Shown piece by piece: positions 24,301 through 36,500 of a stretch of 64,000 nt of DNA. This DNA is from Sinonovacula constricta. Lineage: Eukaryota > Mollusca > Bivalvia > Cardiida > Solecurtidae. The stretch's first letter is position 1; each line of letters opens with the position of its first letter. The stretch spans positions 28,707,008 to 28,771,007 of the forward strand of contig CM017572.1 of NCBI GenBank assembly GCA_007844125.1, read 5' to 3'. A program made the position numbers and the translations under genes. The notes beneath the pieces are model-generated. The model was not told the origin of the DNA and searched no databases. It saw only the letters and a program-made list of their open reading frames with translations.

Positions 24301-27041
24301 CACCACAGGACCATGTCAGACACCATGGACCATCACAGGACCATGTCAGACACCATGGACCACCACAGGACCGTGTCAGACACCATGGACCACCACAGGA
24401 CCATGTCAGACACTATGGACCACCACAGGACCATGTCAGACACCATGGACCACCACAGGACCATGTCAGACACCATGGACCACCACAGGACCATGTCAGA
24501 CACTATGGACCACCACAGGACCATGTCAGACACTATGGACCACCACAGGACCATGTCAGACACTATGGACCACCACAGGGACCATGTCAGACACCATGGA
24601 CCACCACAGGACCATGTCAGATGCCATGGACCACCACAGGACCATGTCAGACACTATGGACCACCACAGGACCATGTCAGACACTATGGACCACCACAGG
24701 ACCATGTCAGACACCATGGACCACCACAGGACCATGTCAGACACCATGGACCACCACAGGACCATGTCAGATGCCATGGACCACCACAGGACCATGTCAG
24801 ACACTATGGACCACCACAGGACCATGTCAGACACCATGGACCACCACAGGACCATGTCAGACACCATGGATCACCACAGACCATGTCAGACACCATGGAC
24901 CACCACAGGACCATGTCAGACACCATGGACCACCACAGGACCATGTCAGACACCATGGACCACCACAGGACCATGTCAGACACCATGGACCACCACATGA
25001 CCATGTCAGACACTATGGACCACCACAGGACCATGTCAGACACCATGGACCACCACAGGACCATGTCAGACACCATGGACCACCACAGGACCATGTCAGA
25101 CACCATGGACCACCACAGAACCATGTCAGACACCATGGACCACCACAGGACCATGTCAGACACCATGGACCACCACATGACCATGTCAGACACTATGGAC
25201 CACCACAGGACCATGTCAGACACCATGGACCACCACATGACCATGTCAGACACCATGGACCACCACAGGACCATGTCAGACACCATGGACCACCACATGA
25301 CCATGTCAGACACTATGGACCACCACAGGACCATGTCAGACACCATGGACCACCACATGACCATGTCAGACACTATGGACCACCAACAGGACCATGTCAG
25401 ACACCATGGACCACCACAGGACCATGTCAGACACCATGGACCACCACAGGACCATGTCAGACACCATGGGCCACCACAGGACCATGTCAGACACCATGGG
25501 CCACCACAGGACCATGTCAGACACCATGGACCACCACAGGACCATGTCAGACACCATGGACCACCACAGGACCATGTCAGACACCATGGACCACCACAGG
25601 ACCATGTCAGACACCATGGACCACCACAGGACCATGTCAGACACCATGGACCACCACAGGACCATGTCAGACACCATGGACCACCACAGGACCATGTCAG
25701 ACACCATGGACCACCACAGGACCATGTCAGACACCATGGACCACCACAGAACCATGTCAGACACCATGGACCACCACAGGACCATGTCAGACACCATGGA
25801 CCACCACATGACCATGTCAGACACTATGGACCACCACAGGACCATGTCAGACACCATGGACCACCACATGACCATGTCAGACACCATGGACCACCACAGG
25901 ACCATGTCAGACACCATGGACCACCACATGACCATGTCAGACACTATGGACCACCACAGGACCATGTCAGACACCATGGACCACCACATGACCATGTCAG
26001 ACACTATGGACCACCACAGGACCATGTCAGACACCATGGACCACCACAGGACCATGTCAGACACCATGGACCACCACAGGACCATGTCAGACACCATGGG
26101 CCACCACAGGACCATGTCAGACACCATGGGCCACCACAGGACCATGTCAGACACCATGGACCACCACAGGACCATGTCAGACACCATGGACCACCACAGG
26201 ACCATGTCAGACACCATGGACCACCACAGGACCATGTCAGACACCATGGACCACCACAGGACCATGTCAGACACCATGGACCACCACAGGACCATGTCAG
26301 ACACCATGGACCACCACAGGACCATGTCAGACACCATGGACCACCACAGGACCATGTCAGACACCATGGACCACCACAGGACCATGTCAGACACCATGGA
26401 CCACCACAGGACCATGTCAGACACCATGGACCACCACAGGACCATGTCAGACACCATGGACCACCACAGGACCATGTCAGACACCATGGACCACCACAGG
26501 ACCATGTCAGACACTATGGACCACCACAGCACCATGTCAGACACCATGGACCACCACAGGACCATGTCAGACACTATGGACCACCACAGGACCATGTCAG
26601 ACACCATGGACCACCACAGGACCATGTCAGACACCATGGACCACCACAAGACCCTGTCAGACACCATGGACCACCACAGGACCATGTCAGACACCATGGA
26701 CCACCACAGGACCATGTCAGACACCATGGACCACCACAGGACCATGTCAGACACCCCACAGGACCATGTCAGACACCATGGACCACCACAGGACCATGTC
26801 AGACACCATGGACCACCACAGGACCATGTCAGACACCATGGACCACCACAGGACCATGTCAGACACCATGGACCACCACAGAACCATGTCAGACACCATG
26901 GACCACCACAGGACCATGTCAGACACCATGGACCACCACAGGACCATGTCAGACACTATGGACCACCACAGGACCATGTCAGACACTATGGACCACCACA
27001 GGACCATGTCAGACACCATGGACCACCACAGGACCATGTCA
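18361..27041. repeat. 8.6-kb array of a 30-bp minisatellite derived from whirlin exon 1
   Basis: About 285-290 tandem copies of a 30-bp unit with the words 'caccatggaccaccacagg' and 'accatgtcaga'. Variants include 29-bp units lacking one base, six 22-bp units with an 8-bp deletion (near 18495, 18787, 19739, 20420, 23910 and 26752), and point variants such as 'cagatgcc' and 'cacatgacc'. Larger blocks repeat: about 19151-19760 recurs 681 bp downstream, and a block near 25.1-25.5 kb recurs about 630 bp downstream. The left end (18361-18420) is itself a copy of the start of the whirlin-like first coding exon. All frames are largely open because 30 is a multiple of three; the 2446-codon frame is an artefact. 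Confidence 0.97.
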
Positions 27042-27349
27042 GGGACATGTTGAGACATGCCATTTTATGTTGTTGTTTATTTGTAGGTCTCTCCTCCAAC
27101 AATGAGCCATGTCCATTCAAAGTAGTATAGGCACCATAGACCACCACAGGACCATGTCAGACACCATGGACCACCACAGGACCATGTCAGGGTCATGTTG
27201 AGACACACCATTTTATGTTGTTGTTTATTTCTAGGTCTCTCCTCCAACATCGAGCCATGTCCACTCAAAGTAGTACAGGCACCAAGGGCCGACAAAGGAC
27301 CATGTCAGGGACATGTTGAGACACATTATTTTATGTTGTATATTTGTAG
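27042..27349 (+). repeat. Stepwise duplications of the exon-1 acceptor and start region
   Basis: Blocks start at 27042 (148 bp), 27190 (118 bp) and 27308 (the last leads into the real exon). Each has 'catgttgagaca', a pyrimidine-rich tract with a TTTGTAG or TTTCTAG acceptor, 'ggtctctcc', and the ATG region 'gagccatgtcc'. The first block equals the second plus one 30-bp unit. In the first two, the frame from the ATG ends early in TGT-TGA instead of entering the domain. Confidence 0.9.
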
Positions 27350-27368
27350 GTCTCTCCAACATTGAGCC

Positions 27369-27599
27369 ATGTCCACTCAAAGTAGTACAGACACCAAGGG
27401 CCGACAAAGGACCATGTCTGCCAGTGTACAGAAACTACAGGCGGCCCTTAACATGCATTTGGACATCCAACAGAAGTCAGATTTTGTCACTGTGCTGAAC
27501 CAGTTTCACATGACCCGCGACACGGCCGTGTTCGTCACAAACCTGAAGGAGATTTTAGACACGCCTGCCAAAAAACAGCTGTTCCCACTGATCAGAAAA
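27369..27599 (+). CDS. WHRN: Whirlin-like exon 1 (coding start, harmonin-N-like domain)
   Basis: Acceptor TATTTGTAG at 27349, then 19 untranslated bases and ATG at 27369. It reads MSTQSSTDTKGRQRTMSAS, then SVQKLQAALNMHLDIQQK and DTPAKKQLFPLIRK. The last part matches the first harmonin-N-like helix bundle of whirlin. The ATG was chosen because it is the first in frame; a second Met 15 codons later (27414) is possible. The segment around TDTKGRQRTMS is the ancestor of the 30-bp minisatellite. Confidence 0.85.
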
Positions 27600-30500
27600 G
27601 TTAGATTATTTGTATTTTGTATTTCGATTCTTCAGAAAAAAAGAGCTGATAAAAAGTTGTGAAGTTTTAGTTAAAAAGATAGCAATTGTGCGCACTGCTA
27701 AGTTTGAGTTTGGATAATGACAGCAAAAACTGTGCACTATTATGATTGTAAATATGGCTTTGCCAAGAACAATAGAAATAACATTAAATGTGTATTTAAA
27801 ACACAATGAATATGAACCACCATTTGTAGCTGTTGCACATATCTATATTTTTAATGTTTTTATAAAAATAAGACAGAAGCTTACTATTTACATTAAAAAC
27901 TTACAGGTATTAATTAAAATTACAATTTTATTATGACAATAGACTTTTATTAGTGTTTTTTTCCGCCAAACTTAGGTTATCCCAAAAGTAGACTTGGATG
28001 ATTTTGACCACTGTGTGAAGCATGGCAACAGGAAGTTTGACACCATGCCTGCCAAGAGGTCAAAGAAACCCAACCAAAGGTCAAGGCCACCTCTGTCTGT
28101 GTCGGGACTCTCTAAAATCCTCCCCTTGAAGCCGAAAAAGCAACACAAGGAGAAAGTTAAGAAAAAATCAGATGATGAACAGAGAGAAAGTGAGACTTCG
28201 AACACAATTACCTCTGGCAGTAAAAGATCATCCAGGAGCTTGGTTTCGAAGAAAGCCTTGTCTGAGAGATCAGGACACTCGCTGAAGTCTGCCATGAAAC
28301 CCAGTGAGGTGAAGCAGTTTGTGGTTTCATCAGAAGAAGGGTCAGATAAAGGGTTTGGGTTCAGTATCCGAGGTGGTGCAGAGTTTGGTATTGGGATCTA
28401 CATCTCGAAGGTGGACCAGGGAGGGATGGCAGAGAGGCAGGGACTCATGCCCGGGGACCTTCTGATGGAGGTGAATGATGTGCCCTTCGACAAGATCACA
28501 CACTCTGAAGCAGCTCAGGTAGGGAGGCAGTAATTCTTTAAGTTTGGTGATAGTATCCAAAGGTATCCATGCCCTTAATAATTTCTTTAAAATTCAAAAG
28601 ACTGAACTTTGGAAAAATGAAAACTGAACTAACTGCTTCTTTTTATTTCGATATCTTGTTTGGTTTTATTATGTTGACTTCATAATATTCAGTCTTTCTT
28701 CCTCCCGCTATAGATTATTCGGGGAGCCAGTCAGTTGGATGTGAAGATCTGTCGAGTGGGTCGAATCCCAGGTACATACGTGGTGCACCAGATGTACAAG
28801 TGGGTCAACGCTCGTGGTAGGCCAGTTTCCCCACCCCCAGAACTAGAACACATCGGACAGCTGGGTAGCCATGAATCAGTAGGCAGGAAATCAGGTTTTA
28901 TGTTGCTGAAGGGGGCAGATGAGCGCAAGGTGAGATTAAAGTTTGGGCATCAGGGTCTGAGATAATTACAGTAATTATTAAACATCTGTTAAACATGTAA
29001 TAGGCCATAACTTTATCTTACACATTTAATACAATGTTAATATTAACCTCCCTGTTGTGCAAACACATAGCATGTTTCAATGTATGCTCTTTGTTGTTTG
29101 GCAATCTAGGTCTACTGGCGCGAAATGGTTAGGGTGCAGTAATCCTAATCATTCTTATTTATAGATTTGAAAAGAAATGTGTTAATTAAGGAGTTTAACT
29201 CTCCTTAAATTGAGATAGTGTTGAAAAATCATTAAAGCTTAGACTAAAGTAGGATTTTTCTGCAGAAATTATCCACAAATATCCCAAACAAAGGTCAGAC
29301 ATTCTTACATATATTTGACAATGGCAAATTGTCGGATACCATCTTTAAATGTCCATTTTTTTTAAAACCTATAAATAAGCAAGATGGGGATTTCAGCTTC
29401 ACCCTTTCATAGTAAATGTACAAGGTTTTAAAAATTCACTGATTTTGTAAATTTTCTTTGAAACAGTTTTAAATATTTTTAAACACATGCATTTTTGGCA
29501 TATAATTATATAACTTAAATTCAACTAGTCTACAAATAAACCTTGTCATGTTAATGCAGCTGAAGATAAAAGGAATAATTGTGAATGCTTTACAAAGGCG
29601 TAAAATGGCATATGTATGAGCTAATGGGTTAAAATGATGTTAACATGGCTTACCTCCCCTGTTGTGCTATTAAAACCATCAGGAGATATCCAGCCTGCTG
29701 ATAATAATGAAGTTTACAATACATAGTCAGAAGCTCCAGGTCAGACACTAAACTTAAATGTATTTGAAACTGGCCGCAATAGCTCAATTGGTAGAGCGTA
29801 GGCTTGCGGATCGGGAGGTCGCGGGTTCAAACCCAGGCCGGGTCAAACCAAAGACTTTAAAGTTGGTAGTAGTGGCTTCCCTCCTAACGCTCGGGGCTAA
29901 GGGGACAGCATTACACCTGACTCATCGGTGTCGGTATAATGGACCGGCTGGGTTCAGTCCCTGGGTACCTCATAAGTACCCCAGTGCTATAATGATAGAA
30001 AAGTCGCTGCACAGTATCAGCAAAAGTGCCGGCAAATCCCATCTCATCCCATTTTCATGCTACATTATTAAATCTTAATAATGTTAAATATGGTATCCAA
30101 CAGTTTGCCTTTATTAGATGCATGTAACAATATTTTCCCACTGTTTAGAAGGATTTAGGCATAATTACTCTATAAACTCATACTTTAGTCTAAGTAAAGA
30201 AGATTTCGAACACCAACGATATTATTAGACAGTACACATTGCGATAAAATAATCTAAATTTTAATTCTTTCCTAATCTATAAATACGTACAATAGTGATC
30301 TCTTCAAAAATTAGATATCAACGTCAGAGTGGAGTGTCTAGACAATGATAAAACATAGTGTCACATGGTTTTCTTGGTTTAAAAAGAGCTTTCTCTGCAG
30401 CTTGTCTCAGATAGGAAATACCTGCTTTTAGTGACAAGTAATGATTTATGCTGGACTATTCATGCTTATGTAGGACAACATTTTGCTAGACCTTTTCCCA

Positions 30501-33500
30501 GTAACAATGACTTTACTTTGTTATGTGTGAAAAAAATATTTGGTCTAAACTGTCGGATACAACCATTTAGATGTATTTTCATTCAGGATATAAAACATTT
30601 GCTCTTCACCGTAGATCAATGTGACCGTGAAACCTGGTCAGAGTCTGGGTCTGATGATCCGGGGAGGTCGGGAGTTTGGTCTCGGGATCTACATCTCGGG
30701 TGTAGACAACCTCTCCTTGGCAGATCATGCGGGAATCAAGGTAATACGGAATCAATGCACAGTCTCATATTTTACATGGTCTTCAGTTGTTTATTTGGAA
30801 GGATTTAAGCATTTTATAGCAATCGTCAATTTCAAATGAATATATTGAATACACAGAATTAAAATCTTCTATTACAAGATACATTTTAACTTTTTAATAT
30901 AATAACCTGTTTTCACTTTTAGTTCACATTTTTAAACTGATATATTTTTATTTCTACTCACGTATTTTAGTTTTTACGTGATTATTTCTATTGTCGTTAA
31001 ACGTTTAACGTATTTGGCGCCGTATGACCTGTCAAGTGTCGGTGTACCATAAAACCCAAAAAACAAAAACAAACAATCTATTACAAGCATTTTCTAGTCA
31101 GTTCAAAAGAAACACTTCCACTCTGTGTTTTTTTCCAACAAAATTTATTACTTTATGCCGTTATTATAATTCAAGTAGGATTAAACAGCTTAATAATAAT
31201 AAATTAACACTGTAATTATATGGTAACAACAATTTTTAACCATCCTGACTTTGCTTTTTACGTTACCTGGGCAGGTCGGTGACCAGATCTTGGATGTGAA
31301 TGGCCAGAGTTTCCTTGACATCACACATGTAGAAGCTGTCCGGGTTCTTAAGACCTCCAAACATCTGTTCTTCACCATCAAGGATGTTGGCAAACTGCCT
31401 TACGGAAGGTAAGACTGCTCAAAAGTTGTAAAGGGCAAATGGTAAAATATCTCAATAGTATATTATGCTTACGACATGCTACTTTTTTATACTAGATAAA
31501 TTTAAAATAATTGGGAAAACTTTATTTCACTAAAATATTTTTTTAGCATGTGATTAGTCAGCTATACTCAAGTACATGATTGGTCAGCTATACTCAAGTA
31601 CATGATTGGCCAGCTATACTCAGCATGTGATTGGTCAGCTATACTCTAGAATGTGATTTGTCAGCTATGTTCCAGCATGTGATTGGTCAGCTGTACTCAA
31701 GTACGTGATTGGTCAGCTATACTCAAACATGTGATTGGTCAGCTATACTCCAGCATGTGATTGGTCAGCTATACTCCAGCTTGTAATTGGACAGCTGTAT
31801 TCACACATGTAATTTAGTCAGCTGTACTCACACATGTGATTGGTCAGCTGTACTCACACATGTGATTGGTCAGCTGTACTCACACATGTGATTGGTCAGC
31901 TATACTCACACATGTGATTGGTCAGCTGTACTCACACATGTGATTGGTCAGCTGTACTCACACATGTGATTGGTCAGCTATACTCCAGCTTGTAATTGGA
32001 CAGCTGTATTCACACATGTTATTGGACAGCTGTATTCACACATGTGATTGGTCAGCTGTACTCACACATGTGATTGGTCAGCTGTATTCACACATGTGAT
32101 TGGTCAGCTGTACTCTAGCATGTTATTGGACAGCTATACTCAATGATGTGATTGGTCAGCTGTGATTTTAAAATGCTGATACAACTTTGGGTCATCCTAT
32201 TGAAATACAAATGTTACAGTTTTATTGCAATTAAAATTGAGCCATGTTGTATAAAACTGTTACTGGGTCATTTCTTTGCTGAGTAATCACAAACAAACAT
32301 TTTAAGCAAATCATTATTAAGTGTTTTCTGACAAACCATTTTACCATAACAGGACCAAGATAGACCAAACCAACTGGCTGACTCAGAACCTAATCAAATC
32401 CAGACGCAAGCGGACCGACAGTCAGTGAGTATAGTTTAAAAGTGGTATCCAACATTTTGAACCAAAGAATTTTTTTCTCAAATAACCAAAGAAGTCATTG
32501 TTACCTGAAAGGGTCCTGCAAAATGCTGTCAAAAGATGCCCTAGATACCGGTATGTGTAAACAGTGAAACTTAATTCCCCATTCGTCATTGCAAGCAGGT
32601 ATTTCCTATCTGAGCCACATTGCACTGTTAACAATTTTTAAAATAGGAAACCACGCGACCACTACCTTTTAAGATAACGTTACATACTCGCCTGGGTTAT
32701 AAGCTTTTATGTCATGTCTATTTTTAGCTGAAATCCGCGTCATGCTCATTTATAGATTTGGAAAGAATGGCCATTTAAAATGACTAAATTCACAACTTGT
32801 GCTTTTTTACACTTGTGGTTATGTTATAAATAGCTTTTACTTAAACTAATATAAGTTTATGCATCGGTTGTGCTCAAATTTACCTGAATTAGGCATAGAC
32901 AAACTTTGGTTTTGCACCTTTAAAGTCTTATTATTCACACCTGATCCCCAGACTTAGCATTTTAACCTGTACTAGGACTGGTATTCTATTAGTTAGTTTT
33001 TGTTCACACATATATGTAGCTGGGTGATAAGGAGAGAATGTGTAAGCGGTCCGGTCAGCTCAGTCTGTAGAGTATTGACCCTGTTAGCAAAGGGTCCTGG
33101 GTTCGTGTCCCAGACTGGTTGCACATTTTTCTCCCTATGTGACATTTACTTATATAGGTGAAAACACATGATATAAAGACCTGCAAGTCTCAATAGTTAT
33201 TTATTAGTATGAATCAATTATATTTCAGATATCTCTGAATTAGTCATAATTGAAACTTGATAATATTCATAATTTTATCTAGAGATAAAAGGATTTTGTT
33301 TTTGCCAGTGATTCAATAAATGGTGAACTCTATGAAAATTATGTCTATTTAAATATAAAAATCGAATGTATAATTATGACACATAAACATGTTTCCTTGC
33401 AGGGCGTCTGACAGCACTTCAGCCACCCAGAACAGCACTGTGAGTGAACAACAATGTTTGTTGTTGATCTTAATGTTGTTTATCCACCTTTCTTTCTTCA

Positions 33501-36500
33501 AAAGGGACCAAATACCCTCTTGATACCACAGCTCCAGAGAGCTCATCATTGGATCCCCGCGCCTGATTATTCCGTTTTAATACAATCGTCGACTGCGGGT
33601 TTATTGGTAAAAAAAAAAATTCATCTTATTGAACTGAATGGAACAAGAATTGGCCAATCATAATACTGCTTACAAAATCCATACTCTTCAGCGTGGAGGC
33701 TAGAAGTATAACAATGACTGTGCCCAGTGCCACAATTGAAAGAAACAAGCTTTATCATTGGACTTAAATCTTCATCAGATTATGAAGCAACCAATGAAAT
33801 ATTATTACCATAAACAGTGAAAAGTGAACTAAATATCCCATGGGGCAATGAATAGAGAGTAACGGAGTGGATCGGTCGTGGGTTTCTGATGATGCAATTA
33901 GCAAAAGGATAAGATAAAATAAATAAATATTAAATATCAAAGGGGCAGCCATGGTGTAGTGAAAGAACTTCTCTGAGTTCTTAGCTTCCCACCACATGGG
34001 TTTGAGTCCTGTTCAAGGTGAAGGACATAATGTGAGAAGGTCTATCGGCTGACCTGTGGTGCTCCGGTGGTTCTATCCAGACATTGGTCTTGGGTCTTCG
34101 TCCACCAAAACAGCTGGACATTGCTATAATGATCATAAGTGGTTCCTGCAATGTATCACTAAAACAAACAAAACATAATTAATATTAATCAACATTAGAT
34201 CAAACCTACTGCTTGCAGAAAAGTTTTAGTAAATTATAAGTTTAATTAGTAATTGTCTTTAGATCTGCATTTCTTTGTTTTTTAATGTAAAAATTAGTTA
34301 CATTGTCCTTTTTGCGTATACTGATTTAGTTTTGCTTATTTCAGAGTTTGATTGGGTGACAGTTATGTTGTAGGACAGCACTACATGTATATCTGCTTGT
34401 TTGTTTGTTTATTGGGGTTTATCCTCCCACCAACAGTATTTCAGTTATCTGGTGAAGGTGTCCTCTTGAAGCAGTTATAGTGCTGCCTTCACTATGTATA
34501 GCCTGCTGTGAACACCTGGCATGATACCACACCCAGTCTCATTATCCTGACACTGTGCCAACCAGTTGTGGAACTTCCCTTATATTTGCTTGTGCATTAG
34601 CACGGGAGCTATACCACTACCATTTTTAACAACTTTGATATGTCGCAGCCAGGGATCGAACCCGGGGCCTTCCGTACCAGGAGCTGACACTCTACCGATT
34701 GCACTACCAGGTCCAGTACATATCAGCTTGAGGGCACCTATGTTCCTATAAGTGAAACATTTTAAGGGTGTGGGAGTATATATCACAATAAATCATAACA
34801 AGAAAGAATTATCTTTAAAAAAAAAATATGCAGCATGGATGAGGCTTGCAACTGTCTAAAATATTTACCAAAACTTAAATTTAGTAATCAGTTAACTTGA
34901 AAAAAAAAAATTGTATGAACCAAAAATCTGAAAGATTATACATTTTGTTTCTTTAATAATATTTACAATGTATAAACACAGGATACTTGCTATTAACTTT
35001 GGTTAATCATAAAACACACATTGTAATAACACACGAAATAAAGCTTGCCAATATTAAAGACATTAAATGTCTTATGCAAATAAAGCAAAACACATATACT
35101 TGATTAAATAATTAATTAAGTACAAAAAGTTTACTATACACTGAATTTCTTATAACGCAGCAAAGTTCAGTTCCTATCAAGCATGATCAAAATAATGAAA
35201 AAGTTTTAAATTTACACACCACATTAGTGGGGTGATGTGACATTTATTTCCCAGAAGTTCCGAATGCTGCTACGCTTGCCAAAAAAAAATGTAGCCTACT
35301 ATGGTAGCATTAGACTTCAGCACACAGTGTGTGTATGGGCTGTTGGTTATATGATGTGTTCTTGTTTAGTTGAGTATACTGATGTAGTGGGTAATTTCTA
35401 CCAATGTGTGACACTTTGATGGTCATCCATGTAACCAGGGTGTGTTTGTGTTATTGTGTTGTATCTGTCCGTACATTTAATGCTGTCCGTGTACATCATT
35501 CTACCCTGTGGCATTCAAGTACCGCTAAAGTGTCATGTCTAGTGAGTGAGTTGATTCTAAACCGGTTTTACTAGTGTGTTAGCAGTTTTAACTAACAATA
35601 ATTTTCCCACTTTCCTTTATCCCTTTCCTCTACCAATTCATTCCCTGACAGAACTTCGAACTAGAAGGAGCACTAACTTTTTACAGATTCACATTAAATC
35701 TTTTACAAGATTTAGTTATAAGTTGGCTTGTATGTAAATATATATTTATTTATTGTAGTGATCTATTGTAATTTGTATTAAAACATTCTCATAACTTTTG
35801 CTATATCATGAATTTTTGTATTGTAACGAATTGTCGAGTATTTATATTTATATATGCTAGAAGTTATTGATTATATTTCTTAATTTCAGGTTACAAACCA
35901 TACCCTTAAATAAAGAACTCTTTTAAAGCCAACAAAGATTTGGTTTATTCAACTTACTACAAAGAGAGGTTACATACAGGCTTGCGTCAGCATCCCTCTT
36001 TCCTCAGCAAGTCTTTAGTGAGGTTAGACAGCTACGCAAAAAATATCATGTGAATTTATTCATAGTAGGTAAATAAGAAAAGGTCCTATCAAAATATCCA
36101 CAGATATTTAAATTGTATCTACCTGTAGACAAAGGCAAACAAGGTAAATGTAATTGTGACAAAAACACAGAGACGAGACATAACACACAAAAAGAAAAAC
36201 CATCAGTTACCGCCTTGGAACGGTCAGTCAGCAAAAGGGCCAACTGGGGTGCTTACATGTAAACCTGGTTTGTGGAGCGCTCCAACCTCGCACTTCCTGA
36301 AGGTTTTTCTATCAAACAAGCAGTGTAAACTACAGAAACTGTGCAGAAACAAGTGATTGTTTATTATCTGCAGGGTTCGGCATTCCGGCGAGGTATCGGT
36401 TCCCAGCTGATGTTGAACACAGCCATCTCCAGCAAGTGGGATATGATGGAGTACCAGGCAGAACAGCTCCTCAATGAGACGGAGCAGGGCACCCTGCGGT

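Noticed and set aside
18471..25811. 2446-codon plus-strand open frame and long minus-strand frames (up to 794 codons)
   Set aside because: They contain only the 30-bp repeat, exist in many frames on both strands, and switch frame wherever a 29- or 22-bp unit occurs. A period divisible by three explains the openness.
18361..27041. CRISPR-like array
   Set aside because: Units abut with no unique spacers, there are no cas genes, and the window is clearly animal DNA.
29768..29850. Functional tRNA gene
   Set aside because: A- and B-box-like words are present, but the sequence runs into a SINE body. The same holds for the other tRNA-like heads at 15.3, 17.3, 33.05, 43.85, 44.09, 52.43 and 63.02 kb.
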